64,000 nt of DNA from Xenoacremonium recifei (Eukaryota > Ascomycota > Sordariomycetes > Hypocreales > Nectriaceae): assembly GCA_012184525.1 (NCBI GenBank), contig WOFQ01000005.1:1116001-1180000 (forward strand), read 5' to 3'. Every line of letters begins with the position of its first letter. Positions within the stretch are counted from its first letter, which is position 1. A program made the position numbers and the translations under genes. Under the pieces are notes generated by a model, which saw nothing but the letters and a program-made list of their open reading frames with translations, did no database searches and was not told the origin of the DNA. Positions 43,921 to 55,512 of this stretch are shown here, one piece after another.

Positions 43921-45650
43921 TCACGATACTTCAGCATGCGACCCTTCAATAATTTCCTGTCGAGTCACTTCCTGAGCGCGTTTCCGCATGCTAAACCACG
44001 GCCCTTCGAAGAGAGCATCCATCTGCTCTAAACTAAGGCCAGCAACCTCGGGCACTGAGAGGTAAACATATACCCAGGAGACCAGACACCAGCCAGCAAA
44101 GAATAAGAAAGCCCCCCAGTTGTCCATGCTGGAGAGTATCGAAGGAGTAGCCTTCAAAATGGCGAAGAAAAACAACCAATGGAACATTTGTGAGAAAGCG
44201 GCACCGAACGAACGGATCTTGTTGGGCCAGAGCTCAGCGCCAAAAACATATGGCAAGACCAAGAGACCTGATGCTCAATCAGTATGCGAGCCCTGATGTT
44301 GTCCGCGGTGAAGATATGTGACTTACCCACTGCAAAACCGAAACCGTGAAGGAAGATCATGGCGATGGCGACCTGGCCTGCAGCATCTGGAACTGGCCCT
44401 GCTGCCTTGTACTTTAAGTAAACACCCAGGTAGATATCTGAGATCATTTGGACCGTGATGCCGACGAACAAGCTGCCGCGGCGACCGAGAAGGTCGACAA
44501 AGAGAAAACTTGACATGATCGTGAACCAAAGCTTCGCAAAGCTGTACATTGAGCTCAAAAATAGTTTCTTTGAGTCGTCAGCATTGACACCGACCAAAGT
44601 CAAGATGGGTACTAGGTAGGAGGTGACGCTATTGGCGCCGGAGAGTTGAGCCAGTGCAAATGCCACACATCCTTGCTGCAACCGCCGGAGGTTAGCTGAG
44701 ATGCCGAAACATTCTTTAAGAATGGCTTTGAAGTTTGTCCATCCGGTATTAGATCCACCCCTTAGTCCGTGCTCGCCATTTTCTTGAGCGATCTGAGAAA
44801 CGATGTCGTTGATCTCGCTCTGGACGCGAGGGTGATCTTCCGGAAGACAACGAAGCGCCAACAATGCCTGCTTAGCTTCTGCGTCTCTACCCATGATATA
44901 CAGCCAACGCGGCGTCTCAGTCATGGAAAAGCTGGCGCCAATCATAATTGCAGCAAATATGCATGGTGAGAACCAAATCACTTGGTATTGCAGTGGCGAT
45001 GCCGACATGTGTAAGGAGACTCCGTAAACACAGATCGTGGAAAGAAACAGAGTCAGCATGAAGCCAATGCTGAACCACGCTGAAAGCAGACCACGAATCT
45101 CAGCAGGCGCAATCTCCACAATGCTCATAGGACCGGTGACTGTCAAAGATCCGATACCAAATCCAGAAACGATACGAGCAACGTAAAGAGCTGCAAGGCT
45201 GCCAGACGAGCCTGTGGCGATGAGCTGACCAATGACCCAGATAAAATAGTATAGTCGGAACGACCAAAGTCGACCAATTCGATCGTTTAGAAAGAAGGAG
45301 CAGGCGGCTCCGACGGCAGCACCAACGTAGACGATAGATACGAAGTTGGAAATTTCTTGAGCATCAGATCCTGAGTTGATTCCGAACTCGTTCTCGAAGC
45401 CAGGGAGGGATGGGATCAACGACGATGAGCCTTGATCCCACGCTATTTAAGTCATCGTGAGCGGATGTGTTTTCTATGAGGTCTGAGTTGACGTAGGAGG
45501 CGACTTACTAAGGGGCATACCGGCCGTGGCAAACACCGCCGTCGATAAGAGCAGCCGTTTGTTGGCAAATAAACCTGCCGGTGCCTCCTTGATGGTACGG
45601 ATCTGGCCCGCCAGGGTAGACCTGGCGTAAATAGAGCTGATCAAACCCAT
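43921..45650 (-). CDS. MFS sugar-porter family transporter
   Basis: Predicted exons 45650-45509, 45442-44327 and 44267-43921 give 534 residues, the usual length; introns are 66 and 59 bp. Hallmarks of the sugar porter branch are WDQGSSSLIPSLPGF after TM1 (joined by splicing), DRIGRLWSFRLYY (loop 2-3), SIVEIAPAEIRG, ETPRWLYIMGR, FALAQLSGANSVTSYL, DLLGRRGSLFVG (loop 8-9) and VFGAELWPNKIRSFGAAFSQ near TM10. It should move a sugar, sugar acid, polyol or similar solute across the plasma membrane by proton symport. It is the leftmost member of the minus-strand block that includes the oxidase, regulator and dehydrogenase, which suggests it imports the substrate of that block. Confidence 0.92.
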
Positions 45651-46585
45651 TGCGTCCAGTCTTCGTTGAAACGAAGGAGAGCTTTCTCAATTGACACCTC
45701 TTACACCAGTGACAAGACACAATACAGTTTGGTGAACGTCTTTGTATAGGAGGTTGAGGATGCGAGGGATACGCAAGTCCGTTGATCAAATTGACTGGTA
45801 GAATTTTATAGTCGGCCCAGGGGGATGTGAGTGACGATCCAAGGGAAGCGACAAGATGGGAGAAGCAAAGAAGGCAAGTTATAGAGGAGGCTTCTTCCAT
45901 CATTGCACTCTAAGAAGTGGCCTAGCTGTTTGGATCTGTATCCCTGGAAGCAAGTTATCTCCCCGCATTTACAACTCCCTGGGCCTATAGATTGCACTAA
46001 AGGATGCGTCCGTAGGCCTGAAGTTCGAGATTAGACCAGCGTGGTGGTGTCGGCAAGGCCTCCGCTGTGGATTCTCCCGCACGCTTGCATATCTTCGGAA
46101 GAATACGACTCTCTAGTCTTGAACTGGTAACCAAACCCGGCCTTGATAACTAAAGATAAGGTCATGTTATTGGTCACCATACGATAAAAGAGGTCAGGTC
46201 AGCAAATGAGAACCTGTCGGACTGTGCGCTGGTCTCACAATAGTAGCATACGAGTAATTGATTGAAAGTGCCTTGTTCTAATTATGTGTGCAAAATCACT
46301 CAGACAAAGGAAAAGGTGGCGCTTTGTCTTAATTGTGGGGATGCGCCCCAATTTGGTATAGCGCGCCCCGTGACAGAACCCATTCGCGATAACGGGATCG
46401 AATGGGGTTTAGGTATTAACAAACGGCGTGGTCATCGAGACCTGTGACTATGACTGGTGATAAACGACTGCTGTAGGTAAGTATCTGTCACATTGAAATT
46501 TGGGATTCCTGGTAACCTTGAAATGGCATTTCGGATGGGTAATTGAAGAAGAATTTTATTGTATTTGTGCATAAGATTCCGTGTC
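45651..46585. other. Intergenic region, 935 bp
   Basis: Promoter of the MFS gene and 3' flank of the glyoxalase-like gene. Small open frames on both strands are unconvincing. Confidence 0.5.
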
Positions 46586-47419
46586 TCAACAAATAATCCC
46601 TACTGTGAGACCTGGCACGAGGGTGACGTTTGAAGGGCTGCTCTTGTCTCCCCTTAGAGTCAATCCAATATGAGACTGCTCGTCTTGACTCCTGATCAGT
46701 CGTATTTCGCACGCTCCCGCCCCTAACTGAGTGTGAACTTTGAAGCTCCACGAGTTTCCATCCGCTCCGAGTAGCAAATCCCCGTGGATCGCCTTGTACA
46801 AATCAAGCAGATGGACAAGATCATGCGGGGGCACTGAAACCTCCAGTACAGCTACCCCGGAAACACCACTACCATGTTGAGCACATTTGGCAATTGCGGT
46901 GCCGTCATGAGTGCGATATGGCACCCGAAGATCCCGTGGCGTCTTGTCAAGACACCAGAATGGGGCCTTCCCCGTTACCGCCGACTTGTCTTGGGTCTTC
47001 ACAAGAAGTGCCACGCTCCATTCAAGCTTTGCGCCATCTGGCTTCACACGGCCTCCAAATACCAGATCGCTGTAGGAAAGCTCTTGATCCTCGAGCAGGC
47101 CGATTTTCTGTTGTATGGGACCAAGATCGTGCTGATCACGAAGTGTGTAAGCCCAATCGACAATAGAACCCTCCGGTAATTTTCCCCAGCGATGGATATC
47201 CCTTTTCTCCGGAAACCTAGGGTTAAAAGCGACAAACTCGATGTAAGCACCGTCGGGGAAAACGAGCAACTTATTGATTGTCGGTCCGGTGAGACTACCG
47301 CCGCCATCAACAATACATAAAGCTCCCTCCAGCTGTTTGGAAAGATTTTCAAGATCTTGATACGAGACAACTATAACGATATGATCCAGGATCGGACCAT
47401 TGATCGAAACTGAAGCCAT
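46586..47419 (-). CDS. Glyoxalase-like (VOC superfamily) protein
   Basis: Single exon, 277 residues from the ATG at 47419 (an upstream in-frame start would add 24 residues that are outside the domain). The protein begins with a typical VOC strand, PILDHIVIVVSYQDLENL, where the His of LDHI is the first metal ligand position. It continues with a Gly-rich turn GGGSLTGPTINKLLVFPDG, then AYIEFVAFNP, in which the Glu could be another ligand. This is the fungal Glyoxalase-like domain type, distant from true glyoxalase I; activities in the superfamily include isomerisation, epimerisation and ring cleavage. A metal-dependent step in the catabolic block is inferred from position, 508 bp downstream of the oxidase on the same strand. 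Confidence 0.8.
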   Translation of the reverse strand: MASVSINGPILDHIVIVVSYQDLENLSKQLEGALCIVDGGGSLTGPTINKLLVFPDGAYIEFVAFNPRFPEKRDIHRWGKLPEGSIVDWAYTLRDQHDLGPIQQKIGLLEDQELSYSDLVFGGRVKPDGAKLEWSVALLVKTQDKSAVTGKAPFWCLDKTPRDLRVPYRTHDGTAIAKCAQHGSGVSGVAVLEVSVPPHDLVHLLDLYKAIHGDLLLGADGNSWSFKVHTQLGAGACEIRLIRSQDEQSHIGLTLRGDKSSPSNVTLVPGLTVGIIC

Positions 47420-47950
47420 GATTTCCAAATTTTTATACGCTTGTTCGATCTGACCTTTGATCCTTGTATGAATGACAGGGTAAATGAACACAATGGATTA
47501 GGGAGCTGTACAGAGAATGCAATTGAACCAGCGTGTCGTTTTTTTGGTGCAAATTGTCTTCTTAAATCTAAAATGGAGAAATCCACAGCCTAGACCCATG
47601 AATCACGATGATACAAGTTCACAAACGGATTCTACCGCTTTAAGGGTAGGCGGATCTCGGAAGCAGGTCCGGATTGCACCGAGGGGTCTGTAAATTCCTT
47701 ATTACCCGGCAGTTATTTAACGAGTCCCGATGAAGCCGATCGGATGTCTAGTTACAAAACCCCAAGTCTGTTAGAAAGAAGGCCCTATCTTGCCACGATA
47801 GGTCTGAGCATGTCGCATTGTCATCGTCAAACGACCCGCGTTGTAAACTATCCGGTGATCGTGACGAGAGCCACAGGATACTGAGGAACAGTTGAGAGAT
47901 TCTTCTATTCTTGATAGGCTGAACTAACCATAAGGCTGCATTTTTTCTAG
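47420..47950. other. Intergenic region, 531 bp
   Basis: Promoter of the glyoxalase-like gene and 3' flank of the oxidase gene. Nothing recognised. Confidence 0.5.
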
Positions 47951-49455
47951 CTAAAGCCGTGACTTTGGCTGTGGTTCTGATAGGTGCAAGTCATCGTCAC
48001 TGCTAAGTTGCTGGTTCTGCAACGCCCTCTCACCTGCTCGTCCTTCCATCAGTCGATTGATAGCCCTTTGGCCTGCAGCAAGACTCCTCCACTTCCAAAG
48101 GCCAAGGATTGGAGTGTCTACTCCAAGGATACGATCCACAACATATTTTCCAATGTTAGGGAAGAACATAAAGGCGTGGCCACTCCCAGCAGTCGCAACC
48201 ATAAGACCAGGTCGCTGGGGAACGGCATCAACAACGAAGTGATTATCGTAACTGTCGTTATACCAACATAGTCGTGTAAATGATATGCTGAGACCTGCAT
48301 CCTTAATTTCCGGGAGGAATTCATTAAGGAACTTTTTGATGTATTTCAGGGCTTGGGTCGGTACTTGAGTGATCGAGGCTTCCTTCGTCCATCTCGTGAC
48401 GGGGACGCTTCGAGTCGGTTGTGGATTCGTGTACTTGGTACCGCGGTAACCAATTTTTAGAAATCCGTTTTTATCTCTTGGGAAGCCATAAAGTCCGCCT
48501 TCGACACCATCGCGCATCTTATAGGTCCATGTTGGGAAATTGCTCGGTGCGAAGCGGTCGAAGAGAGGCGATGATCTCGGAATGTGCACAACAGCAACAG
48601 AACCAGCCGTCGTCTCGCAGAGATCATCCAGCTCCGGGACCAGTTGTTGCGTCCACCCGCCACAAGCCACAATTGTGAGTTTCGCGTAGTGTGTCTTTCC
48701 GTCTACTGTTCTCACGCCCTTAATGTGACGAGAATCGTCCTCCAGGTAGTTGGAAACTTCTCCTCCCGTGCCCAATATAAATTTGACGCCAGCTTGTCGA
48801 CAAAGATGTAAAGCAAGCCGACATGCCTTATCAGCGTATGCGAAACCTCCCGAAATATCTAGCAAAGCTTGATACTGTTTGCCAGCTGGTATTCTGTTGA
48901 AAGGGTCCACAGCGAAACCAAACCCTGTGCGATGCGCTCTCTCAATGTCATCTGGATTGGAGACTACAACCTGTGTATCTCTTTTCCTGGCCTTCTGCAT
49001 GTTATCCAACGATGTCCTCTCAAAATATGGAAGCTCGCTCGAATCGGTCATCTGCAGATTCCCGTTATTGACCCAAATCTCATCTCCTTGTGTCATTCCT
49101 GGAGGAAGATCCTGGCCTCTTTTCATGTAGTCATTCCAAGTTTGCCAAGTTTCCATCGCTTCAAAAGAGAGGTTTTGGTATTCGACCTCAGGACCATAGG
49201 CTGCGCGAATGATCTTATTCATGTCTGCGGCGTCTCAGGTCAGATCAAATCCTCCCAAGTAGCTTCATCTTACCTACCAGCCGATGCGGCGTCGCAGCCG
49301 TCAAGATAGGAATATTTAGTTTCATCGTATGGCTGCTTGTCCAGAACTGTGACATCCCGGAACCCGCGCTGTGAAAGATGAAGGGCTGTACTAAGACCAA
49401 AGACCCCTGCACCAATAATGAGAATGGAATCTGTCGGCCGAGCGAGAGGAGCCAT
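47951..49455 (-). CDS. Peroxisomal FAD-dependent amine/amino-acid oxidase (sarcosine/fructosyl-amino-acid oxidase type)
   Basis: Predicted exons 49455-49278 and 49224-47951, 483 residues; the 53-bp intron is closed by GCCGCAG. FAD-binding motif ILIIGAGVFGLSTALHL lies at residues 11-27, and KYSYLDGCDAASADMNKIIR follows. The motif FTRLCWYNDS places Cys379 where the sarcosine and fructosyl-amino-acid oxidases carry covalently linked FAD; HFVVDAVP follows. The chain ends in SRL, a standard type 1 peroxisomal signal, fitting an H2O2-producing oxidase. The family oxidises secondary amines such as N-methyl amino acids, saccharopine or Amadori compounds, giving an aldehyde or 2-oxo acid. The substrate here is not readable. 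It lies directly downstream of the regulator on the same strand. Confidence 0.92.
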
Positions 49456-49914
49456 CGTGTGCAATGTTGAGTATGCCGATTCAGTTACTCTCCTCTCCTA
49501 CTTTGGTCCTTCAGAAATACACAGGCTTATTAACCCTCTGCCTATATTTCAGCATCACGCCAGACCTCCACACCCCTTGTTGAGAGGAGATAGCGATTTC
49601 GGTACTCCGTAGAGAAAAGGAAGCTAACGGAAGGATACGACAAAGTGGGGACAAATTGTCGGGCACTGATACCGAAAGCCCGAGTCTTGAAGCTACGCTA
49701 GGTCTCAGACGGGCTTACATTTTAGACCCCGGATGGTTACTGATTGCAATGGGACTCTGGAGTCGATTTTCGTTGAGATGCCTGTCCTCAGTTATAGCGT
49801 CGCGTATATACAGTCCAAAATTTGGCCCAAGTCACGGATATATATGTTTCAAAGCTCGAGTCCTTATTTGCGCTAATGTTCCCACAAACTAAGAGTTCAA
49901 GTTATGTACATCCT
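49456..49914. other. Intergenic region, 459 bp
   Basis: Promoter of the FAD oxidase gene and 3' flank of the Zn2Cys6 regulator. No element identified. Confidence 0.5.
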
Positions 49915-52460
49915 TCAAAGCTGAGAAGAGGCGTCCCAAGTAAGATCCCCGAGAAAAGCGGTAAGTAGTTGTTCTGTGCTGTCGCACATACCAATCTCGG
50001 CAATACCATCAAAATACCAAGAGGCTTCTTGGCACTGTTCCAAGTTCGCCCCTTCAAGAACGTTCGTAGGTAACGCCTGATCCCAGCTGTTCTCGCCAGC
50101 CATCACCTGACCAGGTTCTACAGTAGGAGGGGGCCGGTTCTTCACCAGCAGAGAAATGGTGGCGTTTGACAGCATATCAAATGTATCGCGGTAGACTGCA
50201 GCTGCTTTCCATCTCTCGGCCATGATGACCAAGACAATAGTACACGAGGAGCAGGTGTGGGAGATCTCATCCTGGCCAATAGATGATCTGACACTTGGGC
50301 AAGTGATGAGGCAGTGTAGATATGTGAGTCCTGCTAAGAATAAGATGTGTAAAGCACCCCATGTGTAGCTTACTGGATTCGTCAAGAAGAGCTTCCGGTA
50401 TAGGACACAGATATCTCGAGCGGCAGTGCAACATTCGAGAAAACTGTTCGTGGATCCCTGCCCATCGTTTGTTATAAGTCGCCGGTAAAGCAGAAGGATC
50501 GAATGGTTGTATGCAAGTTTGAACCATTCGATTGTGCTGAAGGTAGATAAAGCCAGGGCTACAGGCTGTCGAGCCGGGACATCAGCCAGCCATTGCTTTA
50601 ATTCTGCCGTGAAGCTGTTCACAAGTGCTTCATCCGATGGCTGAAAACTCGCGGGGGGGTCGATCGGGTAGAGTTGTTCTTTGATACGTGACCACACACA
50701 ACGTAACTTGATCATATGTATACACGCAGACATGGTCGTTGAGGGCTCGGTTGGAAGAGACCGGGGGATGCCAGATATTCCGCCAGGGGTGACCATATCG
50801 TCGCTAATATCTAATGGCAGCTGGGTCAAATTAGTGCTTGTGCCTACCAAACTACAATTGGTAATATGCCAGACTCACTTCAACATCAATGTCATTGTCA
50901 GAAATTCCAAAAGGTCGCCCCAATGTCACGGCCGCACACCGATCTAAGTTATAGGATATCCAGAAAACTCTCCTCTGCATCTCCAGTTGCAAGTAATCGC
51001 GATTTGCGCGAAGGCGTCGAGGGTTTCTGTGGTATCCGAGCTCTATACACTGGCGCAGGGCGAGTCCTGATAAGCTCCTTTCCGCATCATGCGCATTAGT
51101 ATCGTGATGTCGTTGTAGTTCAAGGGGGAGAGCATACCAGACCGAAACTCCAACGTGACTCCGCAGGGTGTACATTGCACAACTAAGAATTGCCTGAACT
51201 GACTCCAAGCCGTCGAGTTGAATAACTTCGGACAGATGATCTTGCGCTGCAGCGTAATAACACTAGACAGAGTGAGCCAGGAAACGTGGATGAGATGAAA
51301 GTAAGGCTACCTCAGCAGGGCAATCTAACGCCCTTGGCATGATCAATGTGCCGACGGCAAAAACCTGTTATATGTTAATTGGAGCCTGGTTCCATTCCAG
51401 AGTGCTTAGTTTGGTTAAAAACTGACCATGTTGACGAAGAAGCTGGGCACAGGATCTGCGACCAGCCCGTTGTCTCTTGCGTCCATCACGTGGGACTCCC
51501 AGAGATCATAGGTTGGCCGGTGCAAGATAGGATACTAGTTCAATCAGCAGGTATTCAAAAAGAAAACTCTTGCCGTCAATAGGAGACAAACTTGTGGGTG
51601 AATGTTGTCGAAATAGGCGTCGGCGAGGATTCGTCCAATATTTCGAGGCGGCAGGGAAGCTGCTACAGCAGACGGCATGTCTTCCAAACTACGGTCACGA
51701 ACCCCGGTAAGAGTCATTCCCGGTCCTTGGCTCTTGACTTTCTTCAACGATGCGAGCACAATCCTAGCGAAACTGAAGCTGGAAGAAGAGCCGACGTAAT
51801 GATACGGGCCCTGCCCTGCTGCTTTGAGACACAAAAGCCCTATTTCAGGAGACAAGTCATCCGCCGGCTCAGACATAGCCCTCGAGCCGGCACTTGGATT
51901 CCGTCCATGGGCACCACCGCGATTGGAAGAGGTTCCTGATGTTGAGGCGACATCCAATAAATGGTCCGGGGGCATGGAGTTCCCTACTGGCAGCGCTGTG
52001 GACGTACCATCAATGACTGGCTGAATGGTACCGCCAAAGGCGCCTCCCTCCATAATAATGTCCCCAGTCGCTGCAGATTTGCCGCCCTGAATTGCTGGAT
52101 AAAGGTGATCGGAAGACATGGATGGTTCATTTAATAGCCCTTCTAACATGGCGACTCGCTCCTCAAGAGACTGCAAATATCCCCGGGGCTGGTATCGCTT
52201 GGTAGTGGGATCTTCAACGATGCAATCTGTGGTTGGTGTTTAGCCTCGCGCTCATTCAACACCAGGGTTTAAGGTCTCGCACCTCGGCCAGCTTTGATGC
52301 AGTTTCTGCAGGCTGAGCCTATCGGATCACACTGGGCCTTGCGTCAGCTGGAGTTTGACAGGAGGTCAAACGAATCACGTACTTTTTGCTTCCTTGTCTT
52401 GCAAGCAAGACACGCAACCTGCGTGCGAGGCCGAGTTCGGACTCTCCTGACAGTGGCCAT
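49915..52460 (-). CDS. Zn2Cys6 transcription factor, likely regulator of the catabolic block
   Basis: Predicted exons 52460-52383, 52331-52283, 52226-51592, 51534-51427, 51364-51311, 51262-51138, 51077-50879 and 50820-49915 close in frame to 717 residues. The binuclear zinc cluster is complete across three exons: CLACKTRKQKCDPIGSACRN then CIKAGRDC, spacing C-x2-C-x6-C-x6-C-x2-C-x6-C. A short coiled region (LQSLEERVAMLEGLL) follows. The fungal transcription factor middle homology region includes YPILHRPTYDLWES, VWSLSGLALRQCIELGYHR, QRRVFWISYNLDR and a C-terminal CSSCTIVLVIMAERW. Acceptors were chosen to satisfy the zinc spacing and the SVWSLSG motif. It is embedded between the oxidase and the dehydrogenase on the same strand, so a role as pathway-specific activator is inferred. 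Confidence 0.9.
51078..51137 (-). other. 60-bp frame-preserving intron in the Zn2Cys6 regulator
   Basis: Donor GTATGC, a perfect TACTAAT branch site and acceptor GGAAAG. It is 3n without stop. Removal gives the family string SVWSLSGLALRQ; retention inserts 20 residues there. Confidence 0.82.
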
Positions 52461-52970
52461 GACTGAAACCGGTACGTCCGAAGCCCGGGCAATGCGAAGA
52501 AAGGAATCAGATGGTAACAGCTGGAGAGTCTCGCAGGAGTTAGTGGGCTGGCGGCTCCGTCGCTTGAAAGGTGAGATTGGTGGAAAGTCCTCTCAATTAA
52601 GCAGCAATGTGCGGGGATCGGGGTTTATTTAACAGATTTAATCAAGGCCGATCAGGTTTTAGAAGGTCACGCTAGATAAGCACCCCTGGAGTCGATTGGA
52701 AAATAGCGGGCGACTCGCATGTTAAAAACAGATCCCCCAGTATTTCCTGGCACGCCTTTTTGGCTTGGCCTAGACGCTACTGTGTGTTAGTCCTTAGTTA
52801 TTGTCCTTGTTACTCTTGCAGTGTCAATATCTGGATCGATGCCCTTTTAGGTGTATTCTAGCTTAAATACATCGAAGCCTTCCGTGCTCTAGCTACGACT
52901 GGTGACAAACTTCAGACAGAGACAGATAGGAACTGAGCATATGGTCCATTACCGAAGGATGAAAACATCA
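52461..52970. other. Intergenic region, 510 bp
   Basis: Promoter of the Zn2Cys6 regulator and 3' flank of the dehydrogenase gene. Nothing recognised. Confidence 0.5.
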
Positions 52971-54173
52971 TTAGATTGAATTCACTGGAGCTATCGGCTT
53001 GCCTGTTGAGAACAATGCCTTGATATTTTCCAAACACTCAATCTCAGCCTTCTTGAACGCTCCATCAGTCAAGCCCCCGAAGTGAGGAAGCAGGGTGCAA
53101 CGGTCGGACTCAAGAAGCTCAGGACTGTGACACATTGTTAGAGCGAGCTGGTGTATAAAGCAACATCTTAAGAAGAAAAGGCGCCTCTAGTCACTTACTT
53201 AATAGTCGGCTCGCCATCAAAGACATCGAGACCTGCGTGCTCGATCTTGCCACTCTTCAGGGCAGCCACCAACGCTGCCTCGTCAACAATAGCGCCCCGA
53301 GCCGTATTGATGAAAAAGACGCCATCTTTCATCATGGAAAACTCCTTCTCTCCAATAAGGCCTGTAGTTTGTGCGTTGAGCGGGCAATGAACTGAGAAAA
53401 CATCTGAAGTCCTGAGAAGCTCCTCCATTGAGGAGCAATAAGTTACACCATACTCTGTCTCGTCCTTCAGACTTAGACGAGTCCGGTTATAGTACTGCAC
53501 TCTCATGTTGAACACCCTTGCCTTTTTTGCGACAAACTATTTTACCCAAATCATATAAATCAGCACATGCGAGGCGTATACCATAATTCCGCGAAACGTA
53601 CCTTGCCAATAGCCCCCATTCCAAGGATGCCTAAGGTTAGTCCCGAAGGATCTCTGGTAGGGCATAACGCTCCTCTCCATGCATTTGTTCGCGCTTGTCT
53701 CTCCCCACGAGTAGTATCTCGTAAGATTGCAAGCAGGAAGAATAGGGTCAGATCTGCAGTAGCCTCAGAGACAGCTGCTCGCGTGTTGCAAAACCACATG
53801 CCGTTTTTAGTCATCCAGGGGACATCAAACTCATTATAGCCAGCAGAACACGAGACCAGAACCTTGCATTCGGGGAGAAGAGGCTTTAGCAGCTCCTCGT
53901 CAAAAGGTTCATATGGGCCAATGCCCATCTTGACAAGAAGCGCATCGTATGGCCCTGATTCCTTAACTTTAGCGGCGAGGTTGGCGATTGTTTCTTTGCG
54001 GTTGGTAGGCTCCAGGATCTAAAATTTCGGTCAAATGACAGAGTACTAAGACATACAGTTTAGTTTTGGCTTACGTGTAAGGTGTAGTCCCTCTCGAACT
54101 CTTTCATGTACTCCTCGCCTGCAAACGAGGGGTAGCCCAAGGCGAGAACTTTGGGCTTACAGACAGAACCCAT
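52971..54173 (-). CDS. NAD(P)-dependent D-isomer 2-hydroxyacid dehydrogenase
   Basis: Predicted exons 54173-54075, 54018-53602, 53536-53199 and 53124-52971 close in frame to 335 residues, the normal length; introns are 56, 65 and 74 bp. The nucleotide-binding motif LGILGMGAIGKFVAKKA is formed across the second intron. Catalytic residues are the Arg in NTARGAIVDE, the Glu of DVFDGEP and the His of LLPHFGG. The substrate loop reads VSCSAGYNEFDVP. The enzyme reduces a 2-oxo acid to a D-2-hydroxy acid or the reverse (glyoxylate, hydroxypyruvate or similar). No PTS1 is present, so it is probably cytosolic. In the block it could process the 2-oxo acid released by the FAD oxidase. Confidence 0.92.
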
Positions 54174-55512
54174 GATTGCCCTTCTATTGAATAAAGCAAA
54201 GGACGCAAGCGACGAAAGAGGAAGAAGAATATCTGTTAGGTTTGCCGGTATAAAGCGATGAGAAGCGAAGTCCTGTATCGGAGCTCTACTTGATTTATCG
54301 TGATAGTCCGAAGTCTCATCTGTGTGGAAGATGCGGAAGAATCCGACTCTGCAAATGTTCAGGTGGGGTGATATTTGACGGCCGGATCCTCGCCGGTGCT
54401 TCGCCGGGCCCTGTACTGTAAGGGAAGGGTTGAAAATATTCTACAGCCGCAGAAATGAACCGCGTTAGCCCAGGCTTAGGTGCCCTGCCTTCTGAATTAG
54501 CCTCCTTGGTTAGTCTCTCACCCACTACCCAGGATCTTCCAGGCCCCTGGTACAGCAGTCGCTCGCTCCGTGTCTTTATCTTCAACTGGAGTCACTTGAA
54601 TTAATGTCAAGGCTTTCCGATTGAGAGCTCGTTCTCATGATAACTCAAAGTTTGGTAATTTTGTTTAAGCTAATTATCATATCTTTGGCAATACTTTTAC
54701 CTCTGCAGGAAAATTTAGAGAAACGTCTTAAATGGGCGCCGTAAGCCAGCGCAGCTACCGTCCAAGATTTTCTTGAAAATAACCATCTATTCATTTCAAG
54801 GAAGACCCAAGAGACTTCTGAATAATAGCATAGTATCCAGGCAAGAACTGCATGTATAATGACATCGGTGACTTAGAGATCTTCTTCGTATATTCTGCCT
54901 CTTCGTCTCCTCCGTAAAAAACCCCCTGTCACAGCTGTGCCAAATGGAAGCTGCTGTCGGTGGTCAGTCTGAGTGTTGCCCACATTTCACGGGTTTAGCT
55001 GAGGAGGAGGAGATGAGTTTACGTGCTGATTGTAACGCAAGACAACATTCATTGTCCGACAATGCGTTTGACTATCCCTACGATCGAAACGTTCGGGCTA
55101 GAGCTTCGGATTGACGGGCGCATCTGCATGTGACATTTTCCAACCCATGATATCTTGACAACGCAACTACCACTTGCTTCGCCCCGGGAACCTTTGACTG
55201 CGGACGAGCTATACGTCAGGCATAACGGGATTGTCGTGCGGTTGAATCCGATACCCCGTCTCGCGGCATCATACGGACACAGTAGGGAGTGCGTATCCTT
55301 CCGTTAGCTGCAACCGCCTAATTCTTAGGCCTGGAAGCGGGGAATCCGGCGCCAACCCGTTGATACCTCAGCTCTAAATCGGGGGAACACAACTCTGCAA
55401 CATGGGATCATTCCTCCTGGGAACATAATAGAGAGTGCTGACTTCTTGTCTCTCTTTTTCTCGACATACCCGACTCTAGATCGCTTAGAACTCTCTGAAA
55501 GGGCGAGGTAAA
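54174..55512. promoter_or_regulatory. Divergent promoter region of the catabolic block, 1.34 kb
   Basis: Separates the dehydrogenase (minus) and the racemase-family gene (plus), so it is the natural place for shared regulator sites. I did not find a clear paired CGG motif of Zn2Cys6 type by eye. No gene recognised inside. Confidence 0.5.
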
